A stretch of 64,000 nt of DNA from Zerene cesonia (lineage: Eukaryota > Arthropoda > Insecta > Lepidoptera > Pieridae), in contig NC_052117.1 of the NCBI RefSeq assembly GCF_012273895.1, positions 1,612,001-1,676,000 on the forward strand, in the 5' to 3' direction. Both the position numbers and the translations under genes were made by a program. How positions within the stretch are numbered: the stretch's first letter is position 1; each line of letters begins with the position of its first letter. Shown in pieces: positions 35,238 to 49,400 of the stretch. Under the pieces are notes generated by a model, which made no database searches, was not told where the DNA came from, and worked only from the letters and a program-made list of their open reading frames with translations.

Positions 35238-37005
35238 TTTGGTTACAAGTACAACTTATAAATTTTTTTATTAAATTCTTGAATATATTATTCACTCGAC
35301 AATTATTTCAAGGATAGTCAATAGTTTCTTCCCAAATAATCTATACTTTAAAGCATGTATTTTTATTTGAACTCTCAACCCATCCAAATCAACAAACGTG
35401 ATTTACAACTTAAAATGACAAACTATGTCATTTATCAATGTCAAATCAAAGCAATAACCTAGGCACAGATATAACACTATATAGGTACTACCTAGGTAAG
35501 TTACTTGGTCATAGACAAAATTTTATTCAAATTAACAAACAAATAAAAATACTTTATTGTACACCCATAGACGAAAAGTAAAGGTAAAATAAATATAGAT
35601 GCACACAAAAGAGCACAAAAGCCAGCCTTATAGCTAGGACAATGATATCTTCCAGACAATCTAGTACACATTCTTAATAACCGACGATAGTAAATAATCA
35701 TATAAAACAATAGATGTTTTTACTCTTCTGTTGGTTGTAGTCAGGGTCAAAAGCCGGATCAATAAATAACAATTACAAACTACGAAATTTTGACCATGTT
35801 TGATTGCAATTATTGTGCGCATTCTTTGTAGTTTTAACATATAATATGGTATGGTGGTTATTATGTAAAGATAATTTAAATAGAATTTCGATAATAATTT
35901 TTTTACTAGCTGCACGCCCCAGCTCCGCCCGGGTTGTCATTTATAGTAATTAAAATTATTTAAATTATCCTATCTTTTAAATTGGATCAAACTGCATATG
36001 GTGTGCAGATTTCATTAAAATCGATTGAGTAGTTGAAGAGTCCATCGCGGACAAACAATGTGACACGTAAATTATATATAATATTGAGATAATCAACGTC
36101 CTTAATAATTATTTTTATAAACACAAAGTGACATACAGGTAGGTAGGAAGGCAAAATATGCTTTAAGTGTAGATTTGGATTCAACTATTGATAATGTAAA
36201 ACTACTTATAAATATCTTTTATCGGTGGAATTCGATCAATCATATATTTATTATAGTATTGAAAAGTATTTCAATAACTTATATTATTTAAAATTGCAGA
36301 AAAGAAAAATAATTCAGAAATTTGAATTTAAATAAAGTGTTATATTTGGAAAAAGTAATTGAAAATACCTGTTTCATATTTTACATCTAAAATACTTTAC
36401 ACAAAACTATTATGTACATCTTTATATTACATAGATAATTCTAGATGTCATATCTATTCAATTCAATTCTATTTTATGAATGGCAGTGCTGTGTTGCCAC
36501 AATTTTGCCAATGTCACGTTGTGGATAGTTTTACATCTGAGATTTATAAGAGGCTCAAAAGTATCCGTCAAGCGCAGATAACTTGTCATATCTATGCTAA
36601 ATTACATGCTTGACGTGACATCGGCAATCGTGAAATGACAATTCACAGCTGTTGTAGCTCATGACAACCGACTGTCATTTTCAGAAATCTGAATTTCTAA
36701 GAATTTCTTATTTACGAGGTAATGCTAAATGGCCTATGCGGTGTTTTGATTATCGAAAATTACCCAGAACGAATTTTTTTCCTGATCGGCATCGTTACGA
36801 TTGTTTGATAATTGATAATGTGTGTTTCAGTTAATGTTATCTCTAGATGTTGATCGAATTTTGAAATGGTTTATTATTGTTACGTTTGATAAACTTATCA
36901 GTATTAGGCGTCGCCTATTGTAACTTTATTCTTTTACGTGGCTGCTCGCCGGTTGTAGACGTGTATTTCTGGTCGATTAGTTAAATAAAACATTTAAACT
37001 TTAAA
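35238..37005. promoter_or_regulatory. Divergent intergenic region between IntS11 and GMD
   Basis: This 1.77-kb spacer must hold both promoters. No clear TATA box is placed before either ATG. It includes a diverged short repeat at 35907-36093. The reading frames here have no domain and look incidental. Confidence 0.45.
35907..36093 (+). repeat. Diverged short interspersed repeat
   Basis: It starts ACTAGCTGCACGCCCCAGC, contains 'attggatcaaactgca', 'gatttcattaaaatcgatt' and 'gaagagtccatcgcggacaa', and ends ATATAATATTGAG. It shares its core with 5530-5722. Confidence 0.65.
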
Positions 37006-40000
37006 ATGTCTGGAGAGTCTTCAAATGCCGATGTAAACGAAAAAGTAGCATTTATAACCGGTATCACTGGGCAGGTATTTATACTTTTGTTTAATTATTT
37101 TGAATTGGAATGTTATATTAGTTCTTCAAATTTTATGAAATAATAAAAATAATATGCATTACCCAGTCATTATTGTGCTCAAGTTTTATGTTAAGATAAG
37201 AAAAATAGGAAAATAAACATGGAATCAGTTGAGTAGTAAAGGGATTTCATATTCAATTGTTCAAATGAAAAGTTGTATGAAAAATAACAAAATCCACATA
37301 ATAATTTATTTCAAATTAATTGTTTTATTTAGAAGGTAAATTTAACAAGACTTTTTTTAGTAAAACTGAATATTCATATATTATTTAGCTATAGGATAAA
37401 ATTACATATTTGGTTATACATTTCAGGATGGATCTTACTTAGCCGAGTTTTTGATAGAAAAAGGCTATGAAGTACATGGCTTGCTTCGACGGTCATCATC
37501 ATTCAACACAGGCCGCATTCAGCATTTATATGAGAAGCCAGCATGCCATGCCGGTGGTCGGATGCACTTACACTATGGAGATTTGACTGATACTACATGT
37601 TTAATTAGCATCATATCGAGGGTATGAAATATTTCTGTTACATTAACATTTTATCTATACTTCCTGCCTGCGGCTGTACCCGGTCACTGTGATAAAATAT
37701 AGCCTATACATTATTTAGACTCCAAACTGTTTTAAGATACAAATGTGAAAGAAATTTACACACTGTTGCATTTATACTAGCTGCGCCCTGCGGTTTCAAC
37801 CGCGTAAGTCCGTATCCCGTAGGAATATAGGGATAAAAAGTTGCCTATATGTTATTCCAGCTGTCCAGCTGTCTGCATACCAAATTTCGTGTGAAAGAGC
37901 AAAAAATGCACACACATCTTTACAAACTTTCGCATTTATAATATTAGTAGGATAGTTAGGATAGTCAAGTATCAACTGCTTCTTAAGTACATTGATTAAC
38001 AGGTCTACATACAACTGTGGGGATTTGAATCCCAGTGGGGCTTACAGTAAGTTTCGGATTGGTGGGAGACACAGATGGCTAATTATGTACTTATCTATAA
38101 AGGAAATAGATTAGTGAAACAGATGTGTGCCCATACCCCATATTGTGATATGTGCACACATCTATAGACTTCATTGACTTTAGACAAATCCTAATTTCTT
38201 TATCACATACTAAGTATTAGAAGCTTCACCTGTATTTGTATGTAACTGACTCAATTTTGACTCACTTTAAATGGATACTATGATCTCAATTAGGATTGCT
38301 AGGATTAAAAAAAAATTTACATATCAAGTGAGACAATTCAGTGTTATAATTAAAGCATTATTTGGTATTCAAACCATACCACCATTGGTAGTCAAGCACG
38401 CTCCGGCACGATTTGGGCCAGTTCGCATTGTAGAAGCCACACCCCCACACAATACCGGCGTGCTTATCTCAGGAACTGTTGGTCCAATTTGAAAAATTAT
38501 TTCAATCTTAGATAGCCCATATATTGAGGAAGGCTATATATGTACCAAGGGCGAAGCCGGGGCGGACGGGCAGGCGGAAGTAGAGGTTAAGTTACTTTGA
38601 TGTAAATACGATATACTTAATTAGCATTATATCAAGGGTATGTCAATTACACGGTGAAGCCCCAATATATGCATTGAACAAATTTGCTATGAAATTTATT
38701 TAGTTTCATTTATATAATGCTTCTATTCGGTTGCTCTGTCTTGCCTGTTACTGAATTTATTCAATACAAATATACAAAAATCTATCAGATTAATATTCTT
38801 TTGGGCAGTTTTTCAGAAAAATTTATAGGCCAATATTAAGTCCAACTTATACATACATTACACATACAGGTGCATATTTCTCTCCATAAGAACCATATTT
38901 TTGCCTTAAAATGTAAAATATAATAATATTTCATTTCGTCGAGTTTAACGCTTACCATTTGACAATTCATTTATAAATAGATGATATTTGGTTAGAATAA
39001 ACAAGTATACGAACAAAAAAAAAACAGAAAAACAAATAAATAATTCACTTTTAAAGCAATCCTCTTATATGAATAATCCAACCTCTAGACTCTAGAGCTA
39101 CGGAACATGAGATCAAATAATATTTATTACTACTATTGCTTACTTTTTTCTAACTTATCTTAATTATTTCGTAAAAAAATAGTATTTAACGAAAATGCTG
39201 GGAACTTTCCTATCCTACCATCTTTTCCTCCTGTGCTCCGAATTATGCGTTAACGTTAACAAATTTCCGGCCGCTAAACTATTCATGATTTAAATGAAAC
39301 GTCTGACAAATTTTCTAAATTCCAATTGAATCAAATGAACAACCTTGAATATGTCTCCTTATCGTTACGCTAACCACAATGCTCGAAATTACCATTTTAA
39401 ACCAAATGATTAGTATTTTTTAACGAGGCACTAAATAATTATCGAAAGTTTTTTAATGGCTGCGCCTGTATCATTACAACTTTCGGCCAGACTTCTTTAT
39501 CATTGTTGCAACACACATAGAGTTTTAGGTTTTAAAAATAAATAGATCCACCCTGGATTTACCAGTATCCTATTATAGAACTCAGAGATCATGTTCTTGA
39601 GATGTGTGCGTTCGAAGGAACAATCATATAAACCTTTCGGCTTTATATTATTAGAAAAGATTACATAAATTTACATTATACATATAATTATATTTTTTTC
39701 TGTTTAGTTTTAGAATTTTTTGTCTAGTCCATCTTACGCACTAGATAGTAATTTGTGTATCCATAGAATAGATTTATACATACAACAATATTCGTTGTAC
39801 TTTATTAGTGCTGTTGTTATATTAGTGTATAAGTTGTTTGGAAACCAATAAAATACATAAAATAAAAATTTAAAGCTTTTAAATAATGATGTTCTCTATT
39901 TTGTCTATTAGTTATCAAAACAATTTTTTATCAGACGTATCATCAACATAGATATAAATCTACAGTGTTAAGTAGGACATACATTGGAAAAACATCAATT

Positions 40001-42908
40001 TTAATCGAGTTAATAGTATTTACAAGTAAAACACATTTAATGAGTAAATGTTATTTGTTCATTTAGATATAATGATAATCTTGTAATAAAAAAAACACTT
40101 TTATTATTTAAGTACTTTTATTATTAATTTTCGTTTTTTGACTCGCTGTCTTCAGGTAAATCCTACTAGTCCTACTATCCTATTAATATTATAAATGCGA
40201 AAGTTTGTAAGGATGTGTGTGTGTTTGTTGCTCTTTCACGCAAAAACTGCTGAACCGATTGCAGTGAAATTTGGTACGTAGACAGCTGGACAACTGGAAT
40301 AACATATAGGCAATTTTAATTCCCGATATTTTTACGGGATACGGACTTACGCGCGTGAAACCGCGGGGCGCAGCTAGTTTTAGATATAAGTGAAATACAT
40401 CAGGCCCTTTCGCGCCAAAACACGGCCTTAGAATACATACCCAGAGTATTTTTACGCAATTTCATGCATACATGTTCACTAAATTAATACACTAAAAATT
40501 AATAAATACATTTATTATGATTTTATAGTTTTTTTTCCTTATGAGTCGTTTTAAGTATAAATCGATGCATCCTACTATCCATATTTTAAATAAACATAAT
40601 TTTCGAAATCACAGTACGCAGTTATTTAAGCCGACTTCAGAAAAGGAGGAGGTTCATAATTCGACTGCTTTTTTTTTTGCTTTTATGAAACTTTCGATTG
40701 GGTGAATAGATTTTAATGATTCTTTTGTTTATATTTGATAGCTTCTGACTCCCGTCTGGTCCCTTTTTGGTGTAGTTCTGACAATTTTGAAGTGATTTAG
40801 TTGTATAAAAAAAATTATAATCAATTTCAGGTGAAACCCAAGGAGATATATAACCTCGGTGCACAATCGCACGTGAAAGTTTCATTCGAAATAAGCGAGT
40901 ATACAGCTCAGGTTGATGGTCTTGGTACCCTGCGGCTTCTAGAGGCTGTGCGGGTGGCTGGGCTGGAGAAAAAGACAAAAATATACCAAGCGTCCACTTC
41001 GGAGCTGTATGGGAAAGTTGTGGAAGTGCCGCAAAATGAAAAGACTCCTTTTTATCCTAGATCGCCGTATGGTAAGTAGCTAACGGACAGTAGAAGTCTA
41101 CTAATCAACTGTATTTTATAATTTCCGTTATTAGGAGTAATATTTTGTTTGTCACTTGACACTCCGTAAGATTGTTCCCATTAAGTTTATTTTAGAATCT
41201 GAAATGGAACCGACCCCCCCCCCTCCTCTTAGGGACGTTGGTGACTAAGATATTTCTAGAAAAGAATTATATATGTCTAAAATTTTCTTTATTCTTTCAT
41301 GCTCTTACTGACAGGTACACGAGAACACTCTTAAATCTACTAAAATAAAAAATAAAAAACTTTATACCACATTATACAAAATAATTATCTCACTCCAGCA
41401 TGCGCAAAGTTATACGGCTATTGGATATTGGTGAACTACCGAGAGGCATACGGAATGTTCGCCTGCAATGGTCTTCTGTTCAACCACGAGAGCCCGAGGC
41501 GGGGCGAGAACTTCGTCACCAGGAAGATAACGAGGGGCGTGGCCAAGATACAGCTGGGTCTACTGGATTGCTTGGAACTGGGCAATCTGGACAGTAAACG
41601 GGACTGGGGACACGCTAAGGACTATGTTAAGGTGCGGTTTGAGTAAAGACATTGCTAGAGTAGCAGTGATTCAGATTAGATACTGATAATAATAATAATT
41701 ATTTTTTCAATGGTAGTGAATGAAATATAACGTTTGTTTTTCAATATATACAATATAGATGGATATATTTGTAAATAGTACTCACTGTATTGGTTGTATC
41801 TTCCAAGCATCTAAATTAAATAAAGGCATACTTATGAGCCACTTTGTGATCTAAGACGTCACTATGGTACAACTATAAACATATAATTTTTTTCTATATA
41901 AAATACTTTTCCTCTAGGCAATGTGGCTGATGCTGCAACAAGACGAGCCCGAGGACTTCGTGGTGGCAATGGGAGAAGCCCACAGTGTCCGCGAGTTCGT
42001 CGAGAAGGCGTTCGGCTATGTTGGGAGGAAGGTGGAGTGGAGGGGGAGTGGAGTGGACGAGACCGGACATGACGCCAGCACTGGGCAGGTGCTCGTGCGG
42101 GTGAACCCTAAGTACTTCCGGCCAACAGAAGTGGTAAGTGAGCGTAAATATACCTAGTTACTGAGAGTTATAATAATTCGCATGTAGGTGCTTGAAAATT
42201 ATTGATGTGTAGCAAAGACGGAAACAAATTTTTTGAAAAATATTACTTCATAGAACTGTAGAAGTTTACTTATTGCACATTGAAGCATGATGTGTTAACA
42301 AAAATCCAGCTCGAAGGATCAAAAGCTTAAAAGTTCCATGTTTGTTTATGGAACATGAATTAATCTGTAATATAATTACTACAAACTATGTGTCTCTTTG
42401 ACTTTTTTTTTTATGTCACAGTCGGCAATGGAGTCGGCAACGCCTGATGGTAAGCGCCACCACCGCCCATGAACATTTGTAGAGGCATAAGATCCATTGC
42501 AGACCTTACGTCTCTACAAATGGATTGCCGACTTTAAATTGGGAAGAGAATAAGAAAGGATTTTTTGAGAAGAATAAAGGACGGGTCTAGGAAGGGTCAG
42601 GAAAAGGATATGGGCCTCCGGCTCCCCCACTCACCGAACGAAACACAGCAGAATGCTATTTCACGCCGGCCTTCTGTGGGGGTGTGGCACTTCCCCGGTG
42701 CGAGCTGGCCCAATTCAAATTTACTATCATAAATATTTGCTAAAACAAATAACAATAAAATTCTAAATTATTTCAGGATTTACTATTAGGTGATGCGACC
42801 AAAGCGAAACAGAAACTCGGCTGGTCTCCGCGAATAACGTTTGATGAACTTGTAGTAGACATGATGGAAGCCGACCTTGCACTTATGAAGAAAAACCCCC
42901 AAGCATAA
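37006..42908 (+). CDS. GMD: GDP-mannose 4,6-dehydratase
   Basis: Six exons encode 361 residues: 37006-37074, 37427-37621, 40831-41071, 41399-41631, 41918-42133 and 42777-42908; all phases agree. The enzyme converts GDP-mannose to GDP-4-keto-6-deoxymannose in the cytosol, the first step to GDP-fucose. It is a short-chain dehydrogenase of the extended type. The NADP loop TGITGQDGSYL is split by intron 1 (after Q23). Other marks are HYGDLTD, IYNLGAQSHV, QASTSELYG, the catalytic pair Y168/K172 in SPYACAK, NHESPRRG, KRDWGHAKDYV and YFRPTEV. The length is close to the roughly 372 residues of the human enzyme, with a shorter N-terminus. SPYACAK replaces the more usual SPYGAAK but keeps the catalytic residues. 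Intron 2 is 3.2 kb and full of repeats; a repeat ends about 35 bases before the exon 3 acceptor. Confidence 0.97.
37776..37953 (-). mobile_element. Lep1-like Helitron with internal deletion
   Basis: It runs from ACTAGCTGCGCCCTGCGG to ATAATATTAGTAGGA. Compared with 24188-24379 it lacks the 'ttgcaatcggttcagtag' stretch. It sits in GMD intron 2. Confidence 0.75.
38391..38468 (-). repeat. Repeat family D fragment
   Basis: 'ggccagttcgcattg' and 'ccacacccccacac' are the reverse complement of the 3' end of the family seen at 12743 and 42412. Confidence 0.65.
38463..38570 (-). repeat. Repeat family B copy
   Basis: 'aggaactgttggtccaattt', 'gatagcccat' and 'gggcgaagccggggcgg' are the reverse complement of the copies at 3059 and 4341. 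It lies in GMD intron 2, next to a family D fragment. Confidence 0.7.
39543..39657 (+). repeat. Decayed repeat family B copy
   Basis: 'gatccaccctggattta', 'cagagatcatg', 'tgtgcgttcgaa' and 'ttcggctttatattattag' keep the order of family B in a degraded state. Confidence 0.45.
40178..40378 (+). mobile_element. Lep1-like non-autonomous Helitron
   Basis: This is the best-preserved copy: 'tcctattaatattataaatg' start, 'aaaactgctgaaccgattgc' centre, subterminal hairpin and GCGCAGCTAGT end, 201 bp. It is preceded by extra TCCTACTAGTCCTAC units, as at 20736-20745, suggesting tandem target or head repeats. It lies in GMD intron 2. Confidence 0.8.
40630..40795 (+). repeat. Interspersed repeat, family F
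   Basis: It begins GCCGACTTCAGAAAAGGAGG and 'aggttcataattcgactg', then shows 'gattgggtgaatagatttta' and 'gtagttctgacaattttgaa'. It stops about 35 bases before the acceptor of GMD exon 3. Confidence 0.7.
42412..42713 (+). repeat. Repeat family D, near full length
   Basis: It runs from 'atgtcacagtcggcaatgga' to 'ggtgcgagctggccca' with the same block order as 12743-13041. It lies in the last intron of GMD. Confidence 0.8.
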
Positions 42909-44300
42909 TGCATATGCACCTTTATGCTAGACATGTGTAGATAAATTATAATATACTGAATTGTATACTTTTTAAATGGACACATCACAAAGTGCGAATG
43001 ATAAATTTTTATTTGCTGTATATGGCGATTAGACGTATTTTTGAATGTTTACAAATTAAGTTTGCCATTTCCTAAATTATGTTTAGTTCATTTTGAATTT
43101 ACCAAATTCTTGTATACAATATTTTGTGGTTATCTGTGGTTGAAATAACAACACTGCTAGATGCTGAGTGACAATACCTCGCTTTTTAAAAAATAATAAG
43201 ATATAACAAAGGCCAGTACCGATTAAGGTAAAGGTTTACTTATTTATATTTAAGGATCCAACAGGATTCCAGGGACGTCTTAAATTAGAACTAATTCCAG
43301 TGTGGGAAAGAGATGATGTTAGACCACCTACATAATCTTTTTCCGACACTGAAGTTAGTAATACTGCTTTAATATGTCCCGTCACGGTAATTCCACAGGA
43401 CATATTTCAATAATAATACGATAGTATAAATAAACAAATGAAATAAATAAATGAAGCTTTTTTTATATTTTGTAACATAAAAGTTAAAGTCAAATCACTC
43501 AAAAGCTCGCGTAACGCGCGTGAGTGAATTCGACGTGACTATAACTCATTTCATCTCACTTACTCGTTAGCAATGAATGTCATGCTATCTCGCTTGCACT
43601 TATTACATCTGTATTGCAAGCGATTCCTACAAAAAAATCTATTATCTGGAAATATCATTGCCTTGCAATAACCTCTTAGGTATTGTTATTATTAAGAAAT
43701 TATTTTATTCTAAGTTTGATTTTGTATTAATCGGTTAAGAGTTATTTTATGTTTGTATAATAATAATTTGTTTCAGAAATCTTTTCTATACATGCTGTTA
43801 TTTTATTACAAAAATTTTATGTGTTTTTAATATTTTAATCCTTTACATCCTTGATTATTTATTGCGTTAAACTCATTAAAATTGCTACTACTTAAATAGT
43901 GAACATTCTATTTTGTGGAAAAAATAACAACTTGATGGCATTGAGTAACAAATTATATATAGTAAGTTTGCACAAATAACTTAATATACTATTAAGCTTT
44001 CACTAATTGATACTACAAATATTTGTATATATCTATGAATTTGATTGCAGTTAAACGATTTTTACCAAGTTTCATATAAACATTCCAATTGCATTATTGT
44101 AAAAGGGTAAGGTATTGCATTGTTAAATATAATGTATTTTATATTTATCATAAAATAAACAATATTTTTATACAAAAACGACTGCTGATGTAATGTTTGT
44201 AAGCCATAACTATTTGTATTGTTAATTTGTTAGGTTATTTTATAGGAAATAAAAAGTATTGTGATCGTATTTTGTGTTTGTTTTAAAGCCTGAGAAATAG
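42909..44300 (+). other. Probable GMD 3' UTR and AT-rich spacer
   Basis: Non-coding. AATAAA motifs occur near 43430-43450 and 44150-44260, so the exact poly(A) site cannot be fixed. No further exon is seen. Confidence 0.4.
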
Positions 44301-44527
44301 TTTTATTTCAGCTCAGTTACATTACATTTTCGTTGTGTTTGTTTCAAATTGCTTTATTATTTTTTTTTTATTGTTTTTATTTAATTTCGAGCAACTCAGA
44401 CTCATTTTGTTAGTAACAATTAATTTATGCATTTACACGTGCCATTTCAATGAAAATTAGCTAAATAAGGTAATATTTTTTTATTTTACCTGCATATAGC
44501 AGCATCAGCATCGCCTGCATGTATCGT

Positions 44528-44605
44528 CAGTGTAGCGATGGAGCTGGTGGGTCGCCTGATGATAAGCTCTACCACCGCCCATGAATATTTGGAGAGGCAT
44601 AAAGT
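44528..44605 (+). repeat. Repeat family D fragment
   Basis: 'gtcagtgtagcgatgga', 'gtgggtcgcctgatg' and 'taccaccgcccatgaa' match the first quarter of family D. Confidence 0.65.
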
Positions 44606-44824
44606 CGACCTTTACCTTTACTTTCAACCTAGCTACCTTAAAGTTATGCTAATAAGATGGAATTTAAATTGTATTAGTTATCTCCTTTCTTTCTTATCAC
44701 AGTTTTGAATTCGTTAGTGTAACATTGTGTGTTTAGTTGCTGGATATTAATGACCAAAGAACAGACAACTTGGAAGCGGGGCAACAAAACAAAAAAATCA
44801 AGATGCATACACCACTACATCCTA

Positions 44825-45034
44825 TCCTAACCTACTAATATAAATGCGAAAGTTTGTGAGGACGGATGTATGTGCGTTTGTTACTCTTTCACACAAAAAC
44901 TACTGAACCGATTGCATTGCAATTTGGTACGTAAACAGGTGGACAACTGGAATAACATATAGGGAACTTTTTTTATCCCGATATTCCTACGAGATACAGA
45001 CTTACGCGGGTGAAACCGCAGGGCTCAGGTAGTT
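44825..45034 (+). mobile_element. Lep1-like non-autonomous Helitron
   Basis: 'tcctaacctactaatataaa' start, 'actgaaccgattgcattgca' and 'ctggaataacatataggg' in the centre, and a slightly mutated hairpin with a CAGGTAGT end. Confidence 0.75.
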
Positions 45035-46439
45035 GTTATAAACATGATGTTAAAGGATAATGAAGGAAATGAAAGCAATTTATTTAAAAACTTATTTATT
45101 AATTATAATTATAACAATTAAAAACATTAAAACTAGGCAAAATTAGAATTGAAATGATTATACAATAAGTAAAATTAATAGGTATTCATTATAATGTTAT
45201 TGACTGAAGTTGTTATAATATTAATGAATTTTTGGGATAAAATTACAAAAAATTACTTTTTTGGATTAGTACATACTTTGCGATGTTATTATGAAATATG
45301 AGGGTGGATGGGGCAATATGTGTTCAACAAAAAAAAATAGGTCACGACGTATGGTTACGTTGCCCAATAGTTGTTTTTTGCAACAATAATGAACCATAGA
45401 CAGCATTAAAGACTGACATTTATATAAAAGTGATATTCGCACCCTTTAAGGGAGTCATTTAAGAAGTAATCACTGAAAGTTTCAATTTTCCGTTCCTCAT
45501 AATCCCTATTTTGAAATCATTATTATATGATGATTCATCATTTTGTGTGTGTTGATTTCGAATTATAAATCTTAAAAGTTAATTGTCATAACATTAACAT
45601 TAATATAGCACTGGAAACTGAAATCTTGGATTCCATACGAATTTGGTGAAAATTATACATATATAAATATCTACTGTCTAAAAAATATAGTTCTTGAATG
45701 AAAATTACAATATACTTATTAAATATTACATTTTGTACTTTACGGATTTCTTATTTAATCATTCATAATAATTATATTGTTCTGAGTACAGCCAATACTT
45801 AATTCTTATAGTAAAAATATGTGATGCTAAATTTATTGGCCTAACCTTAATACAAATAAACATAGACATTTTGAAGATTCATTTATACATTTTGGAAGTG
45901 AATTTTACAAATTAAATACATCTGCTTTTTTAATATTACCCCATTACACAATGCAAAAAAATACAATGGTAACATTTGTATATTGTTCATGGATTAAGAA
46001 ACTTTTTCAAGGGTTAAGAAAATTCATAGTATAAAAATTAACGTTCCACAAATTTATTATTCACTTTAAGTTAAAGGCACTAGAAATATTCTGTCTATTT
46101 GTGAGGCAGGTGATCACAGCCCCACCGAGTTCGGGAAAACTACACGATTATCCATTGAATGAATGTTTTTAATCAGATATTACCATGTGCAATTTTTTCC
46201 TTATTATTTTCACTATACGTAATTAAATGGGCAGAATTTTTGATAACCTTTAACTATCATATTAACACATAGTTAGGTTAGATATTTTTATCAAAGGAAT
46301 AATGTAAACAATTTCTCAAAAACAATTCCAAAAGGCAGCAAAAATCAGAAGCAACACATTAACATCAAAACAACACTTGGGACATAATGCAAATACCAAA
46401 ATATATAAGAAATTTTACCAGCCAATTTACGAACCAATT
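45035..46439. other. AT-rich spacer downstream of the MDC1-like gene
   Basis: I see no exon. It probably includes the 3' UTR of the minus-strand gene ending at 46440. Confidence 0.4.
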
Positions 46440-49400
46440 TTAGGAAGCCAATCTATATTTATCGATTTCCAATTTCTGTTGCATAACTCCACATAAAATG
46501 AATTCCGTGGAAACAACATTGGCGCCTCGTTTGAGTAGTCCCGGCCATAAAGCTTGATCCTTCCGGCTTGTCACTACAACCCAGTTGGGTCCACCTTCCT
46601 TCCATTGACCTCCGGAACATTGAACTATCACTGGAATGTTAATAGTAAAATCTTCTTTTATATCTACATTTATAATTGTATATGAAAGAGCGAAAACCTC
46701 GTAACACAAGCAGTTTTTTTTGCTAACTAGGAGTGTTCCAATCACAATATAGCTAAAGACAATTTGTTAAAGAAAGAAAGAAATAATTTGAATTAGAAAT
46801 AGATCAGTATTCATTTAATCATCAATACTAAAAAGTGCATGATATTATTATCTTGCTAGGTTACAGTAAAGATAACGGTTTTGAACTGCTTATACCTACT
46901 AATATATTGTTACCTAAATGGATTGACCTCTAAGGTTAAGTATATATTTAAATAGACATATTTGAATGATATTAATGAGTTTTCACCATTGGCTAATAAC
47001 GTCCCAGGTAGGATATTAAACACTATTTGACTAAAATTTTCAGTAGAAAATAATAATTTCAAGATATATCAGAAAGTAAAAATTTACTACTATTAAACTA
47101 TAGGATATTGGTATAATTCAAACTTGATAGATATTATAATTCAATCAAAGGAAATTTGGAAAATAATCCTCAATTTAAAAAATAAAGACCTACATAGTAC
47201 TTACACTTCATTTCGGACTCAGTGGGCAAAGCACTCGGCGTAGAGGTAACGTTGTAGCCCTTCAAAAATTTCCTTTTACTCGTAAGGGATTGCTGGAGGT
47301 TGAAGTTAAATCTTTCTTCTGTTGCCTCGTCACGTAGCAGGTATAACCAGGGGTCTGGAAACAAAACGTGCATCTCATCATCAGCCCATATATTGTTACA
47401 GTAAGGCCACAGACCTCCTACGGCCCATGGATCTGGCGATATTGTTCCAGTAACACAGGCCTCCTAGAAGGGTTTTAGCCATAATACACCACGCTGGCCA
47501 AATGCAAGTTTACAGATGTCGCATGTCGTCGAACTTTTGATTCTTGGACACAACATTCGTGCTTATATAATGATGAATGATTTGTAAACTGCTTACTTCA
47601 TATATAAGAGACAGTTAAATATTTTTTTCTTTAATAAAATGTTTCCTGAAAAATATAGGACTAAATCAAGGATAATTTGAGCCTCCTTATTTAAATATAA
47701 TATCAGCTAAAATTATAGAGCCAGAAATTGGTTTTGTACCTAAAGAAGCCATTTTACATTGGAATAGCATATCATTTAATGCAAAATTTACATAAATAAC
47801 ACGAAACAATACGTAATACATTACACAATACTGCTTGTATTACATACCAACAATAACTTTGTTATCAACACAAGCTTGAACCCACTGCTGACCAACTATC
47901 GGCTTGCCGAGCCCCACTGCACACAGGAGCTTAAAAGTCCTCTTCAATTTCAAAGTCAGTACAACTGTACACTTTTTTACGTCTGAAACAATAACCGCTC
48001 CTGGAATGGTTAAATTAAAAACAGTTTAAAATGATACTTATACTTTTGCAAAATAGAGCAATAATACACAGTCATAGCATAAAATAGAGAAAAACTTACC
48101 TAACTCTTCCAATTTGTTTTTAATTTCCTCAATCGGGAAGGCTGTTGACAAAACATACTGCGTTTTGAGTTTTCTCGCCGGTGTTGCTCTCAAACTGATA
48201 CCCAAAGCGCTCGCAGGCCTAGGTGGTCTACCCCTTTTTTTAGGTGGCCACAAAAAGTCTTTAGACGCGGACCTTTTTAGTCTAGGCGAATCTACACCTG
48301 ACTCTGATGATATATTGTATACAGTACTTTCCTCATGCTGAATGAGGGTGCTTGCATTTTTCGATTTATCTTCTTCGTTATTGTTCGATCTTGTTCGCCT
48401 ACTCCTCCTAACTTCTTGTTCCGGTGACGAATCTACAATTTCAATGACACGTTTAATTCGTCTACGTTTTTCTGGTAAGGGTTCTATTTCTATAGCCATG
48501 GATTTTTTTAAGTTTACACTGGCATTTTGCTTTCTACGACTCCGTGTTTCGCGACAATCCTCGGTTATTGAATCCGAATTGCTCTTATTAAGACTGCTTG
48601 AAAGCAGTTTGTTGTTGCTTGTTTCGGTTTTTCTATCAACAAGATCCTTATTACTTCTACGAGTTTTTCTCGTATCTTTATCACTGCGAATTGGATTTGA
48701 ATAATTATTGTCGGCTAATTTAATATCATTGCTGGTCGCTTTTGAGGTTCTAACAGCTATTTTATTGATTTGTGCCTTTTGGGGTTCAGTTTTATTTCCA
48801 GACTTTGATTCTTTGCTTATCGATTGTTTTGTTAAACTATCATTTTTCATGTTAGATTTTTCACTTATAAGCCTAGCGAGGTTTTCATTTATTATATCTG
48901 TGTTGATATCATCTTCCTGGTCTATTATGATCTTTGATTGAATAAAATTTGAAAGACTGGATTGACCGACATTCAGGACTTTTTCTGTAGGTTTCCGAAT
49001 TCGTGTTATTACTCTAGAAGGTAAAAGCGTTAGATCGAATTTTTTAGATAAATCCAATTTTGCCTCTTTTGATATTCTTTTTTTCGCTTTGAACACTATA
49101 GGAGTATTTTGTTTGGTATCTTTCTCAGTGTCTGAATCGCTTGAGGAATCTGTAACTATTAATTTTGATTGTAATGTTACACTAGTTTTAATTTCTTGGC
49201 TATTTGGTAAATCAATTTCCATGAATTGTAATGACGTAACTTTTCTAGGAGTCACTTCCATATCAGAACTATCACTGGGCATTTTCCTGAGTAACGAAAT
49301 GTTGTTTTCCACACCAACAACTTCTTTTATCTGTTGAATCGACAGTGAAGAAACAAATTGTTCTATTTTATCTTCTCCCTCACTACTCTCTAATGAAACG

